Shown piece by piece: positions 30,585-39,922 of a stretch of DNA of 64,000 nt. Both the position numbers and the translations under genes were made by a program. Under the pieces are notes generated by a model. The model saw nothing but the letters and a program-made list of their open reading frames with translations. It was not told the origin of the DNA and did no database searches. The stretch is from Sulfitobacter mediterraneus (lineage in GTDB: Bacteria; Pseudomonadota; Alphaproteobacteria; Rhodobacterales; Rhodobacteraceae), in assembly GCF_003054325.1 (NCBI RefSeq), contig NZ_QBKU01000002.1, positions 248,001-312,000 on the forward strand. Reading direction: 5' to 3'. The stretch's first letter is position 1. Each line of letters begins with the position of its first letter.

Positions 30585-31784
30585 TCACTTTGCTGCCTGA
30601 AAAACCCGGCTGACCTCGGACCGGATGATCCGCGCAATCAAAGCGCAGTCCTCAAGGGAAAACGTCAGCGGCACCCGCATGTCCACAATGCCCGCCAGCA
30701 CCGCATCACTTTTGGGCATCCGCGGCGCATCCACGTAACGCCATGAATCGTAACGGCTGGTAAAGCCCACCGGCTCTGCCCCGCCGAACCATTTCAGCTC
30801 GACCCCGCGTGCCGCGCAACTGCTTTGCACCTCATGTACGGCGGCCTCGCTCCACTCTTTCAACAGGAACTGGATGGAGGAGCCGACGGTGCTTTCTTTC
30901 TCGGGGCGGTCGATAACCGTCAGGCCGGGCGTGTTGCGCAGCCCCGCTTCGATCACGAAATACCGCTCGTTCCAACGCGCCACCTGCCGATCCAGATCGC
31001 GCAGCTGCGGGCGCAGGATCGCCGCCCGCAAATTGTCCATCCGGCCAGAAATGTTCGGGGTTTCATAGCGAATGGTCTCAAACGCCTCTTTCGGCGGACC
31101 CGCAGCATGACGCTCATAAAGCATATATGACCCAGACAGCATGATTGCGCGCGCTGCCACTTCAGCATCATCCGTGACCAGCAACCCGCCCTCGCCCGAG
31201 TTGACGTGTTTGTAGGTCTGGCAGGAATAACATCCGACCTTGCCCTGGGTTCCCGATGCCACCCCGTCCCACGCCGCACCCATGGTATGGGCGCAATCCT
31301 CGATCACGGTGATCCCCGCTGCATCACAGATCGCCATCAGCGCGGTCATATCGGCCAAATGGCCGCGCATATGGCTTAGTAACAGAACATCGGCCTGATC
31401 GGCCTTGGCCGCAAGATCATCTAGATCAATGACCAACTGGTCCGTGACCCCCACAAACACCGGCACAGCCCCCAAGGCCGCAATCGCCCCCGGAACCGGG
31501 GCTAAAGTAAAGGTATTGGTCAAAACCTTATCTCCGGGTTTCACCCCGACGGCCCGCATCGCCGTGGCCATGGCATAACCGCCCGATGCCACCGCAAGGC
31601 AATATTTCGCCCCGACTTGCGCGGCAAATTCCTGTTCCAGCAGCGCGGTTTCCGCGATCTCGCCCGCGACAGTGTTATAGCGATGCAAACGTCCATGGCG
31701 CATCACGGCAACGGCCGCCTCAATCCCGGCCTCGGGAATAGGTTCTTGCTGGGTAAAGCTGCCTTTGAACACCTCCGCCATCAT
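30585..31784 (-). CDS. DegT/DnrJ/EryC1/StrS-family PLP aminotransferase
   Basis: A 399-residue fold-type I PLP enzyme. Family features: a Gly/Ala region with KYCLAVASGGYAMATAMRAVG, DAAGITVIEDCAHTMGAAWDG (PLP-binding Asp), and CYSCQTYKHVNSGEGGLLV, whose Lys should hold PLP in place of the usual FxxxKxxxxGEGG. Related enzymes aminate keto-sugars or cyclitols for surface polysaccharide or antibiotic synthesis; no sugar-nucleotide genes are adjacent except glmU further on. It overlaps gph by four bases. Confidence 0.85.
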   Translation of the reverse strand: MMAEVFKGSFTQQEPIPEAGIEAAVAVMRHGRLHRYNTVAGEIAETALLEQEFAAQVGAKYCLAVASGGYAMATAMRAVGVKPGDKVLTNTFTLAPVPGAIAALGAVPVFVGVTDQLVIDLDDLAAKADQADVLLLSHMRGHLADMTALMAICDAAGITVIEDCAHTMGAAWDGVASGTQGKVGCYSCQTYKHVNSGEGGLLVTDDAEVAARAIMLSGSYMLYERHAAGPPKEAFETIRYETPNISGRMDNLRAAILRPQLRDLDRQVARWNERYFVIEAGLRNTPGLTVIDRPEKESTVGSSIQFLLKEWSEAAVHEVQSSCAARGVELKWFGGAEPVGFTSRYDSWRYVDAPRMPKSDAVLAGIVDMRVPLTFSLEDCALIARIIRSEVSRVFQAAK

Positions 31785-32455
31785 GCCGCCTTTCCGATCA
31801 GTTCTGCGACAATACCCGGCAGGTCGGCATAATCGTGCAAAAGCGCTTCAGGCTTCAGCGCCGACATATCCCCGCCAGCCGGACCAAAGGTCACCAGCAC
31901 ACATGGCACCCCGGCGGCCTGCGCGGTCTTGCGATCAGTGATGGAATCCCCGATCAACATCGACTGCGCCGGATCACCGCCCGCCCGCCGGGTGGTTTCG
32001 TGCAAATGCTCCGGATCGGGCTTGCGCACCGCAAGGCTGTCGGCCCCCAGCATGGATTGCCAAATGTCCCGGACGCCCAAGCGCCGCAGCAATTGATCGG
32101 CCAGCGCCTCGGGCTTGTTTGTACAGATCGCCACCCGGTAACCGCTTGATTTCAAGGTCTCAACCGCGTCCATCGCGCCGGGGTACAAATAGGTTCGGCT
32201 GTCGATGTCCTGCGCATAGGCCTCAAGCAGCTTGGGGTAGAACACATCAATCGTTGCATCATCCAGGGGCCGGCCCAAACGCTGCATTCCGAGGGTCAGC
32301 ATCGCCCGCCCGCCCCGCAGTGCCGTGCCGGCATCACGAGACGCATCCAACAAATCGCCCTCACCCATCTGCCGGAAACAGGCATTTGCCGCCGCGATCA
32401 GATCACCGCTGGTGTCCGCCAATGTGCCGTCGAGATCAAAAACAACTGTCTTCAT
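31781..32455 (-). CDS. gph: Phosphoglycolate phosphatase-like HAD hydrolase
   Basis: A 224-residue HAD-superfamily phosphatase with motif I VVFDLDGTLADTSGDL at residues 4-19, motif II in AICTNKPEALADQLL, Lys in AVRKPDPEHLHET and motif IV IGDSITDRKTAQAAGVP. Cap type and length fit Gph, which removes 2-phosphoglycolate. The exact substrate is not certain from sequence. It is the first gene of a two-gene minus-strand unit with the DegT aminotransferase and diverges from glmU. Confidence 0.85.
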   Translation of the reverse strand: MKTVVFDLDGTLADTSGDLIAAANACFRQMGEGDLLDASRDAGTALRGGRAMLTLGMQRLGRPLDDATIDVFYPKLLEAYAQDIDSRTYLYPGAMDAVETLKSSGYRVAICTNKPEALADQLLRRLGVRDIWQSMLGADSLAVRKPDPEHLHETTRRAGGDPAQSMLIGDSITDRKTAQAAGVPCVLVTFGPAGGDMSALKPEALLHDYADLPGIVAELIGKAA

Positions 32456-32584
32456 GAAAACCTCTGCTAAGCGGAACCCCGCCCGTACATGTTGCAACCC
32501 GCAACCTTGTTTGATGCCGCGTAGCCTTGCGCCTTTGTGCGAAGGGCGTAAAGAGAAAGCAAGTATCAGAATAAAGAGACAGAC

Positions 32585-33937
32585 ATGAAAACTGGACTGA
32601 TCATCCTTGCCGCAGGCAAAGGCACGCGGATGAATTCGGAGCTGCCAAAGGTGCTGCACCCCATCGCCGGAGAGCCGATGCTGGTGTATGCGATGGCCTC
32701 GGGCGCAGTGCTGGCGCCGGATTGCACCGTAATTGTCGCCGGACATGGCGCCGCACAGGTCGAAGCCGCAGCGCTGGAATATGATCCCGATGTGACTGTC
32801 GTCGCCCAGGACGAACAACTGGGCACCGCCCATGCGGTTGCTCAGGCTCGCAAGGCACTGGAAGGCTTTGATGGTACGGCGCTGGTGCTATATGGCGATA
32901 CGCCTTTTGTTCGGGCCGAAACACTAGAAAAAATGCAAGAGGCCCTGACCTCGCATGATCTAGTTGTGCTGGGCTTTGAAGCGGCAGATCCTGCCCGTTA
33001 TGGGCGTTTGATCTTGCAAGGGGATCGCCTTGACCGGATTGTTGAATACAAAGATGCATCAGATGAAGAACGCGCCATAACTCTTTGTAATAGCGGTGTT
33101 GTTGCTTGCAAATCGGACCTATTGTTTGACCTGATCGATGCCGTTGGCAATGACAATGCGGCTGGCGAATATTACCTCACCGACATTGTTGAAATTGCCC
33201 GGACCCGCGGATTGTCCGCAACGGCGGTTACCTGCGCCGAAGAGGAAACCATGGGCGTCAATTCGCGCGTCGATCTGGCCGCCGCCGATGCGGCATTTCA
33301 GGCCCGCGCCCGTCAAACCTTGATGGAAGACGGTGTGACGATGATGGCCCCCGAAACCGTCTATCTGGCCCGTGATACCGTTATTGGCCGCGACACGGTG
33401 ATTGAACCGAATGTGGTCTTTGGCCCCGGCGTAACGGTCGAATCTGGCACAACCGTCCGTGCGTTTTCGCATTTGGAGGGGTGCCATGTGTCCCGCGGCG
33501 CCATCGTCGGGCCATACGCCCGCCTGCGCCCCGGCGCGGAACTGGCCGAAGACGTGCGCATCGGCAACTTTGTCGAGGTCAAGAACGCGCAGCTTGCCGA
33601 AGGGGCCAAGGTCAACCACCTGAGCTATATCGGCGATGCCACTGTGGGCCGCAAAACAAACATCGGCGCGGGTACGATCACCTGCAACTATGACGGCGTG
33701 ATGAAGCATCACACCCATATCGGCGAGAACGCATTTATCGGATCGAACACCATGCTGGTCGCGCCGGTCTCTATCGGGGATGGCGCGATGACCGGCAGCG
33801 GCTCTGTGATCACCTCGGACGTGGAACCGGACGCGCTCGCGCTCGCTCGCGCACCGCAAGTCGAAAAACCGGGCATGGCACGCAAATTGTTCGAAATGTT
33901 AAAGGCCAAGAAGGCCAAAATGCAGAGGGGCAGCTAA
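32585..33937 (+). CDS. glmU: Bifunctional UDP-GlcNAc pyrophosphorylase / GlcN-1-P acetyltransferase
   Basis: Makes UDP-GlcNAc for peptidoglycan and lipid A. The 450-residue protein has the N-terminal uridyltransferase signature LAAGKGTRMNSELPKVLHPI (residues 8-27) and a C-terminal left-handed beta-helix of hexapeptide repeats with the acetyltransferase residues in YIGDATVGRKTNIGAGTITC and YDGVMKHHTHIG. It is followed 2 nt later by glmS, so one transcript covers three steps of the hexosamine pathway. The 129-nt divergent gap to gph should hold the promoter. Confidence 0.97.
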   Translation: MKTGLIILAAGKGTRMNSELPKVLHPIAGEPMLVYAMASGAVLAPDCTVIVAGHGAAQVEAAALEYDPDVTVVAQDEQLGTAHAVAQARKALEGFDGTALVLYGDTPFVRAETLEKMQEALTSHDLVVLGFEAADPARYGRLILQGDRLDRIVEYKDASDEERAITLCNSGVVACKSDLLFDLIDAVGNDNAAGEYYLTDIVEIARTRGLSATAVTCAEEETMGVNSRVDLAAADAAFQARARQTLMEDGVTMMAPETVYLARDTVIGRDTVIEPNVVFGPGVTVESGTTVRAFSHLEGCHVSRGAIVGPYARLRPGAELAEDVRIGNFVEVKNAQLAEGAKVNHLSYIGDATVGRKTNIGAGTITCNYDGVMKHHTHIGENAFIGSNTMLVAPVSIGDGAMTGSGSVITSDVEPDALALARAPQVEKPGMARKLFEMLKAKKAKMQRGS

Positions 33938-33939
33938 AA

Positions 33940-35760
33940 ATGTGCGGAATTGTAGGGGTTCTCGGCAACCACGAAGCAGCGCCAATCCTTGTTGAAGCCC
34001 TCAAACGGCTTGAGTATCGCGGCTATGACAGCGCCGGTATCGCAACGGTCAACGACGGCACCCTGGATCGCCGCCGCGCGGTTGGTAAGCTGGTGAACCT
34101 CAGCGATCTGCTGGTGCATGAACCGTTGGCGGGCAAGTCCGGCATCGGCCACACCCGTTGGGCCACCCACGGCGCGCCGACCGTCAACAACTCGCACCCG
34201 CACAAGGCTGGGCCAGTTGCCGTGGTGCACAACGGGATTATCGAAAATTTCCGCGAATTGCGGGCCGAGCTGGCCGAACATGGTGTCGAATTTATCACCG
34301 AGACGGATACCGAAACAGTTGCACTGATGGCGCAGCACTATTTGTCTCAGGGCCATGACCCCGTTGAGGCCGCGAAACGCACAATTGCCCGTTTGGACGG
34401 CGCATTTGCCCTCGCGTTCCTGTTTGATGGTCATGACGATCTGATGATTGCCGCCCGCAAAGGATCGCCCCTCGCACTTGGCTATGGCGAGGGCGAAATG
34501 TTTGTGGGCAGTGACGCGATTGCCCTGTCGCCCCTCACAGACAAGATTTCTTATCTGGAAGAAGGCGATGTTGCGGTGATCACCCGTACATCGGTCGAGG
34601 TGACGGACGCAAACGGCGCGCTGGCCAACCGCGCGATCCGTACCATTCAGATTGACAGCACCCGCATCGACAAGGCCGGGCACAAACACTTTATGGCCAA
34701 GGAAATTGCCGAACAGCCCGGCGTGATTGGCGATGCCTTGCAGCAGTACATCACTGCCGAAGGCGAGATTAACCTGCCCGAGAAAGGCATTGATTTCAGC
34801 AAGATAGACCGCATCACCATGGTGGCCTGCGGCACGGCCTTCTACGCCTGCCTGACCGCGAAATACTGGTTTGAACAGATTGCCCGCCTGCCCGTTGAGG
34901 TCGATGTGGCCTCTGAATTCCGGTATCGCGAACCGCCAATCCCGGAGCGCACTTTGGCCCTGTTTGTCAGCCAATCGGGCGAAACCGCCGACACGCTGGC
35001 CGCCCTGCGCTATTGCGAAGGCAAGGCGCAATCCATCACATCGGTGATCAATGTGCCGGAATCCTCTATTGCCCGCGAAAGCGATCTGGCCCTGTCGATC
35101 TTTGCAGGGGTTGAGGTTGGCGTGGCCTCGACAAAGGCCTTCACCTGTCAGCTCACCGTGCTGTTCCTGTTGGTCCTCAAAGCGGCCAAGGATCGCGGCG
35201 CATTGGACGACGCAGCCATCGCAGACCACATCAGCCACCTGCGCGGATTGCCTGCGGTTTTGAACACCGCGCTGGAACAAAACGATGCGTTGCGCGATGC
35301 CGCACGCAAGCTGGCCTCGGCCCGAGATGTGCTGTTTCTGGGGCGCGGCCACATGTATCCGCTTGCTCTTGAAGGTGCGCTTAAACTAAAAGAAATCAGC
35401 TATATACACGCCGAAGCTTATGCATCAGGTGAGCTAAAACACGGCCCCATTGCCCTTGTGGATGAGAACGTGCCGGTGGTGGTGCTCGCCCCCCGCGACC
35501 CGCTTTTCGACAAAACAGTCAGCAACATGCAAGAGGTCATGGCCCGCAAGGGCAAGGTGATCCTTGTGTCTGACAACAAGGGTTTGAGCGAGGCCAATGA
35601 AGGGGTCTGGTCCAGTATCGAAATGCCCTCAATCAGCGATGCCCTGACCCCGATCCTTTATGCAATCCCGGCACAATTGCTGGCCTATCACACCGCAGTT
35701 GCCAAAGGCACCGATGTGGACCAGCCGCGCAATCTGGCGAAATCGGTAACGGTGGAATAA
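33940..35760 (+). CDS. glmS: Glutamine--fructose-6-phosphate aminotransferase (isomerising)
   Basis: Makes glucosamine-6-phosphate from fructose-6-phosphate and glutamine. Catalytic Cys2 is in MCGIVGVLGNHEAAP; the glutaminase domain has GHTRWATHGAPT; two SIS domains follow (VACGTAFYACLTAKYWFE, SQSGETADTLAAL), and it ends in AKSVTVE as expected. 606 residues, normal length. No glmS ribozyme or other long leader is visible, since the gap to glmU is 2 nt. Confidence 0.98.
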   Translation: MCGIVGVLGNHEAAPILVEALKRLEYRGYDSAGIATVNDGTLDRRRAVGKLVNLSDLLVHEPLAGKSGIGHTRWATHGAPTVNNSHPHKAGPVAVVHNGIIENFRELRAELAEHGVEFITETDTETVALMAQHYLSQGHDPVEAAKRTIARLDGAFALAFLFDGHDDLMIAARKGSPLALGYGEGEMFVGSDAIALSPLTDKISYLEEGDVAVITRTSVEVTDANGALANRAIRTIQIDSTRIDKAGHKHFMAKEIAEQPGVIGDALQQYITAEGEINLPEKGIDFSKIDRITMVACGTAFYACLTAKYWFEQIARLPVEVDVASEFRYREPPIPERTLALFVSQSGETADTLAALRYCEGKAQSITSVINVPESSIARESDLALSIFAGVEVGVASTKAFTCQLTVLFLLVLKAAKDRGALDDAAIADHISHLRGLPAVLNTALEQNDALRDAARKLASARDVLFLGRGHMYPLALEGALKLKEISYIHAEAYASGELKHGPIALVDENVPVVVLAPRDPLFDKTVSNMQEVMARKGKVILVSDNKGLSEANEGVWSSIEMPSISDALTPILYAIPAQLLAYHTAVAKGTDVDQPRNLAKSVTVE

Positions 35761-36314
35761 TGGCCAAGCAATTTGATGAACTCAGCGACGATCACACCGG
35801 CTTTATCGCCGCACAGCACATGTTCTTTTGTGGCAGCGCAGCGACAGATGGACGTGTGAACATTTCGCCCAAGGGGATGGACAGCCTGCGGGTGCTTGGC
35901 CCCAACCGGATCATCTGGCGCAATCTGACCGGATCGGGCAACGAAACCGCCGGTCATTTGGCACGGGTGAACCGCATGACCTTGATGTGGTGTGGCTTTG
36001 AGAAACGGCCGATGATCCTGCGCTGTTTTGGATCTGCCCGCACATTGCACCCCCGCGATGCGGATTTCGCCGCTTTTAACGAACAGTTCCCGCCCTCGGA
36101 TGGCGCAAGGCAGATCTACGATATGCAGATCGACCTTGTGCAAACCAGCTGTGGCTATGCCGTGCCCTTTTATGATCACCAAGGGCCGCGCGACACGCTT
36201 GAAAAATGGACTTTGGACAAGAGCCCGGAGGACATTCAGACCTATTGGGACACCCGCAACCAGCGCACCATTGACGGGCTGCCGACCCATATTCTTGGTC
36301 CATCTGATGATTGA
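35760..36314 (+). CDS. Pyridoxamine 5'-phosphate oxidase-family protein
   Basis: A 184-residue flavin-binding split-barrel protein. Seen: DDHTGFIAAQHMFFCGSAAT, then DGRVNISPKGMDSLRVLGPN, which resembles the PPOX-putative group, then NETAGHLARVNRMTLMWCGFE and LRCFGSARTLHPRD. The C-terminal part has Cys and Tyr residues of unknown role. Its ATG overlaps the glmS stop (TAATG). Substrate unknown; it is unlike the split-barrel protein at 30072 in length and sequence. Confidence 0.85.
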   Translation: MAKQFDELSDDHTGFIAAQHMFFCGSAATDGRVNISPKGMDSLRVLGPNRIIWRNLTGSGNETAGHLARVNRMTLMWCGFEKRPMILRCFGSARTLHPRDADFAAFNEQFPPSDGARQIYDMQIDLVQTSCGYAVPFYDHQGPRDTLEKWTLDKSPEDIQTYWDTRNQRTIDGLPTHILGPSDD

Positions 36315-36996
36315 GCCCTATCTTGAAGCATTGGAGGCGCTGTCAGACCCCGAACGCGCCGTGCAAATGCGCAAATACCACAAGGTAGACCGCCGATATC
36401 TTGGCCTTGCCAATCCGCAGATTGACGGGCTGACCAAGTCCTGGCGGGCAGAGCTGGATCTGGAAGACCGGATCGCCCTTTCCGATGCATTGTGGAAAAC
36501 CGATATCTTTGAAGGGCGCTTGGCCGCGGCCAAACTGTTGACCCAAGCGCGATTGCGCCCTGATGATGCCCCGGCATGGCGCCTCATTGCATCCTGGACC
36601 CCGGATTTTGACAGTTGGGCCATCGCCGATCATGCCTCCATGGCGGCGCAGAAACGGCTGGTAGCAAACCCTGACCGTTTGGACGAGGTGGAAACATGGA
36701 TCGCGTCAGATCACATGTGGACCCGCCGGGCGGCGTTTGTTTCGACCCTGCCCTGGACCAAGCAAAACCACCCTAAACCCCATGAATTGGCCGCTCGCGA
36801 TCGCATTCTGGGTTGGGCGGCCACGCTGGTGACAGATCATCAGTGGTTTATTCAAAAGGCCATCGGCTGGTGGCTGCGCGATCTTTCACGCCATGATCCG
36901 GCACGCACCATCGCCTTTGTCGAGGCTCACCGGGAGGCCATGAAACCCTTCGCCGTAAAAGAAGCGATGCGGCATCTGAAAAAGGCGGGCGGTTAA
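36307..36996 (+). CDS. DNA alkylation repair (AlkD-like) protein
   Basis: A 229-residue helical-repeat protein resembling AlkD and related HEAT-like alkyl-base glycosylases: MRKYHKVDRRYLGLANPQID near the start, WKTDIFEGRLAAAKLLTQ, FDSWAIADHASM, and WTRRAAFVSTLPW, with Trp, Asp and Arg residues typical of the DNA-binding concave face. Removal of N3- or N7-alkyl purines is the family activity; not proven here. The start overlaps the PPOX gene end by 8 nt; an open frame upstream lies in that gene. It meets the next gene tail to tail with a shared TTAA. Confidence 0.85.
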   Translation: MIEPYLEALEALSDPERAVQMRKYHKVDRRYLGLANPQIDGLTKSWRAELDLEDRIALSDALWKTDIFEGRLAAAKLLTQARLRPDDAPAWRLIASWTPDFDSWAIADHASMAAQKRLVANPDRLDEVETWIASDHMWTRRAAFVSTLPWTKQNHPKPHELAARDRILGWAATLVTDHQWFIQKAIGWWLRDLSRHDPARTIAFVEAHREAMKPFAVKEAMRHLKKAGG

Positions 36997-37532
36997 CCTT
37001 CCAGCGCGACGGTAACCTCGGTCAAATCGGTCAGTGACGCGCCGATCAAACGCATGGCGGACAATGACATCCGGCTGCCGCCCGTGGCGGGGCCATCCAA
37101 AGGGATCAGCGTGACCCGCGATGATTTCCCATTGGCGGGGTTGGTCACCCGGCCCTGCGTCTCAACCTTGACCAGTGGCGTCTTGAGCCACAGTCCCGGC
37201 TCTGTCGGACTGCCCAGACTGGCCACTGTGCGCCCCAGATCACGGGTCGGCGCGGCAGCAGGCGCAGCCGCAGCGGCACGTTGTTCGGGCGTGGTGGTGT
37301 CCAGCGCCTCTGCCGATTGGGCATTTGGCGCGGGCGGCGGCGCAGCTGTGGCCGGGGTCAACGTAGCATCCGGCACCGCCGGATCGCTGGCAACAAAGGG
37401 ATCAAGCGGCGCATCATTGGCTGCTGTGCTTGGCTTATCTCCTCCGGGCATGGAAATCCCGATCTTGTCCATCACGCCTGCACAACCGCTCAGGCAGAGA
37501 CAGGACAAACTGATCATGGCAAACTGCTTCAT
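36993..37532 (-). CDS. Lipoprotein of unknown function
   Basis: A 179-residue predicted lipoprotein (lipobox CLSGC, Cys about residue 17). The middle (about 35-95) is low-complexity Ala/Pro/Thr, probably a disordered linker; the C-terminal about 80 residues form a compact domain with [24 protein letters not shown] and a LIPLDGP strand. Databases often call such Rhodobacterales proteins D-galactarate dehydratase by transfer of a wrong name; nothing here supports an enzyme. Monocistronic and convergent with the repair gene. Confidence 0.75.
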   Translation of the reverse strand: MKQFAMISLSCLCLSGCAGVMDKIGISMPGGDKPSTAANDAPLDPFVASDPAVPDATLTPATAAPPPAPNAQSAEALDTTTPEQRAAAAAPAAAPTRDLGRTVASLGSPTEPGLWLKTPLVKVETQGRVTNPANGKSSRVTLIPLDGPATGGSRMSLSAMRLIGASLTDLTEVTVALEG

Positions 37533-37583
37533 CCCGCCATCCTAGCCCCCGTCCCCCGGACCAGCAATCAACCAATTGGCGCT

Positions 37584-37604
37584 TGCCCCGCAATAAGCGG
37601 GGCA
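37584..37604. promoter_or_regulatory. 8-bp hairpin just upstream of moaA
   Basis: TGCCCCGC (37584-37591), loop AATAA, GCGGGGCA (37597-37604). It ends 14 nt before the moaA ATG, so it could hide or expose the ribosome site. No U-tract follows, so it is not a terminator; it is far too small to be a molybdenum-cofactor riboswitch. Confidence 0.4.
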
Positions 37605-37618
37605 TTACCTATTATCCC

Positions 37619-38626
37619 ATGAACGCACCTCTTATTGATCCCTTCGCGCGCGCAATCACCTATCTGCGGGTCTCTGTCACGGACCGCTGTGATTTCCGCT
37701 GTGTCTATTGCATGTCGGAAAACATGACCTTCCTGCCCAAGAAGGAGCTGCTGACCCTCGAAGAGCTGGACCGGATGTGTTCCACTTTCGTGGGACTGGG
37801 CGTGCAAAAACTGCGCATCACCGGCGGGGAGCCTTTGGTGCGCCGCGACATCATGACATTTTTCAACGCAATGGGCCGCCACCTTGACGCTGGAACGCTC
37901 AAGGAACTGACGCTCACCACCAACGGCAGCCAGCTGGAGCGTTTCGCGGGCGATCTTTATGCTGCGGGTGTGCGGCGCGTGAATATCTCGCTTGATACGC
38001 TGGATGAGGGCAAATTTGCCGAGATCACCCGCTGGGGCCGTCTGGCGCAGGTGCTGCGCGGTGTTGATGCGGCGCAAAAGGCCGGTCTGCGGGTTAAGAT
38101 CAACGCTGTTGCCCTCAAGGGCTTTAACGAAGAAGAACTGCCCACAATCACCAAATGGTGCGCCGAGCGGGACATGGATCTGACATGGATCGAAGTGATG
38201 CCAATGGGTGATCTGGGCAATGAGGACCGGCTGGACCAATATTGGTCCCTCGAAGATGTCCGCGCCCGCTATGCCGATCATTACACCGTGACCGATCTGG
38301 CAGAAAGCTCGGGCGGGCCTGCGCGTTACGTCCGCCTTGAGGAAACCGGCCAGAAGATCGGCTTTATCACCCCGCTGAGCCATAATTTCTGCGAAAGCTG
38401 CAACCGCGTGCGGATCACCTGCACCGGCGAGATTTACATGTGCCTCGGCCAAGAGGACGTCGCCGACCTGCGCGGCCCATTGCGGGCCCACCCCACCGAC
38501 AGCGCCCCGCTTGAGGCCGCGATCCGCGCCGCGATCGAACGCAAGCCCAAGGGCCATGACTTTGACTATTCGCGCCAGCGTGCCGATGGCCAGATGTCAC
38601 GCCACATGAGCCATACAGGCGGCTGA
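37619..38626 (+). CDS. moaA: GTP 3',8-cyclase
   Basis: Radical SAM enzyme of molybdenum cofactor synthesis, converting GTP to 3',8-cyclo-7,8-dihydro-GTP. The 335-residue protein has the SAM-cluster motif [11 protein letters not shown] (residues about 22-32), [13 protein letters not shown], and the C-terminal second cluster [18 protein letters not shown]. It ends in the essential Gly-Gly. Start at MNAPLIDPF; an upstream start would include the hairpin. No other moa gene is adjacent. Confidence 0.96.
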   Translation: MNAPLIDPFARAITYLRVSVTDRCDFRCVYCMSENMTFLPKKELLTLEELDRMCSTFVGLGVQKLRITGGEPLVRRDIMTFFNAMGRHLDAGTLKELTLTTNGSQLERFAGDLYAAGVRRVNISLDTLDEGKFAEITRWGRLAQVLRGVDAAQKAGLRVKINAVALKGFNEEELPTITKWCAERDMDLTWIEVMPMGDLGNEDRLDQYWSLEDVRARYADHYTVTDLAESSGGPARYVRLEETGQKIGFITPLSHNFCESCNRVRITCTGEIYMCLGQEDVADLRGPLRAHPTDSAPLEAAIRAAIERKPKGHDFDYSRQRADGQMSRHMSHTGG

Positions 38627-38632
38627 TCTCCC

Positions 38633-39922
38633 ATGCCTGCCCCCTTTCTTTATCGTGCCTGGGTGGGGGCAAGCATGTTGCTTGTGCCGTTTTTTGCCCG
38701 CCGCGAGGTGCGCAAATTGCGCGAGGCCGGGCTGCCTGTGGACCGCGCCCATGAAAAGCTGGGCCATGCCACAGAACCGCGCAATCCCTCCGGCCCGCTG
38801 ATCTGGTTTCACGCCGCCTCCGTCGGAGAAAGCCTATCAGTGCTGGCGCTGATTGACCGCATGGGCAAGACCCTGCCGAATGCACAGTTTCTGATCACCT
38901 CCGGCACCGCCACGTCGGCCCGCCTACTGGCGCAGCGCATGCCGCCCCGCGCCGTGCACCAGTTTGCCCCGCTGGACGCCCCCGGACCGCTGAAACGGTT
39001 TCTGCGCCACTGGCGCCCGGACGCGGCGGTGTTTGTGGAAAGCGAGCTTTGGCCGCAAATGTTGCGCCGGACCTATGAGGGCGGTGCCAAGATGGCGCTG
39101 GTCAACGCCCGCCTGTCCGAAGGGTCGATCGCGCAATGGCGCAGGTTCCCGCAGACCGCCCGCTATATCTTTGATGTGTTTTCCCTGATCCTGACCCAGA
39201 ACGATGCAATGGCCGGGGCGATGGTGGCAATAAACGCGCCGCCGGATCGGGTGGCGCGGGGCATCAACCTCAAATCCATGGCAGGCCCGCTGCCAGTGGA
39301 CGAAGACCTCTTGTTTGAGGCCCGCGCCGCGCTTGGCCATCGCCCGGTCTGGGTCGCGTCATCGACCCATGACGGCGAAGAGGAAACCGTGCTGGCAGCC
39401 CATCAAGCGTTGCTGGAGCAGATCCCCGATCTATGCCTGATCCTTGCCCCCCGCCACCCCGAACGCGGCGATGCCGTGGCCGCAATGGTTGCCCAATCCG
39501 GCCTCAGCATGACCCGCCGCACCTCAGGCGAGATGCCGGGCGGGCAGGTTTTTCTGGCCGATACCATGGGCGAACTGGGCAGCTGGTATGGGCTGAGCGA
39601 TCTGGTGTTTTTGGGCGGGTCTTTGCACCCTATCGGCGGGCATAACCCGTTTGAGGTGGCGCAATCAGGGGCGGCGGTTCTGTCGGGGCATCACGTGAAG
39701 AACTTTGCCGAAACCTATGAAGAGATGGAGAAAATCGGCGCTGCCCGCTTGGTGGACACGGCCGAAGACCTCGCCGGGCAAGTCGCCACATTGATTGAGG
39801 GTGAGGCACAGCGCGGCGCGATGAAAACTGCGGTTGCCGCTTTTACCGCCGCGCAAACGGACAAGTTGGACAGTATCGCGCAGCGCCTGATCAAAGCATT
39901 GGACCTTGGCGCAAATGGCTGA
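38633..39922 (+). CDS. waaA: 3-deoxy-D-manno-octulosonic acid transferase
   Basis: Adds KDO from CMP-KDO to lipid A precursor at the cytoplasmic face of the inner membrane. The 429-residue GT-B protein has an N-terminal anchor (YRAWVGASMLLVPFF), WFHAASVGESLSVL with the catalytic-type Glu, VESELWPQML, and in the C-terminal half ILAPRHPERGD and LGGSLHPIGGHNPFE. It overlaps the next glycosyltransferase by 8 nt. Confidence 0.94.
   Translation: MPAPFLYRAWVGASMLLVPFFARREVRKLREAGLPVDRAHEKLGHATEPRNPSGPLIWFHAASVGESLSVLALIDRMGKTLPNAQFLITSGTATSARLLAQRMPPRAVHQFAPLDAPGPLKRFLRHWRPDAAVFVESELWPQMLRRTYEGGAKMALVNARLSEGSIAQWRRFPQTARYIFDVFSLILTQNDAMAGAMVAINAPPDRVARGINLKSMAGPLPVDEDLLFEARAALGHRPVWVASSTHDGEEETVLAAHQALLEQIPDLCLILAPRHPERGDAVAAMVAQSGLSMTRRTSGEMPGGQVFLADTMGELGSWYGLSDLVFLGGSLHPIGGHNPFEVAQSGAAVLSGHHVKNFAETYEEMEKIGAARLVDTAEDLAGQVATLIEGEAQRGAMKTAVAAFTAAQTDKLDSIAQRLIKALDLGANG

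Noticed and set aside
33937..33940. glmS ribozyme upstream of glmS
   Set aside because: Only 2 nt separate glmU and glmS, and no ribozyme core is visible.
36993..37532. D-galactarate dehydratase annotation for the lipoprotein gene
   Set aside because: The protein is a small lipoprotein with a disordered linker and has no dehydratase motifs or length.
37584..37604. Molybdenum cofactor riboswitch before moaA
   Set aside because: Only one 8-bp hairpin in a short leader; the known riboswitch needs several conserved helices over more than 100 nt.
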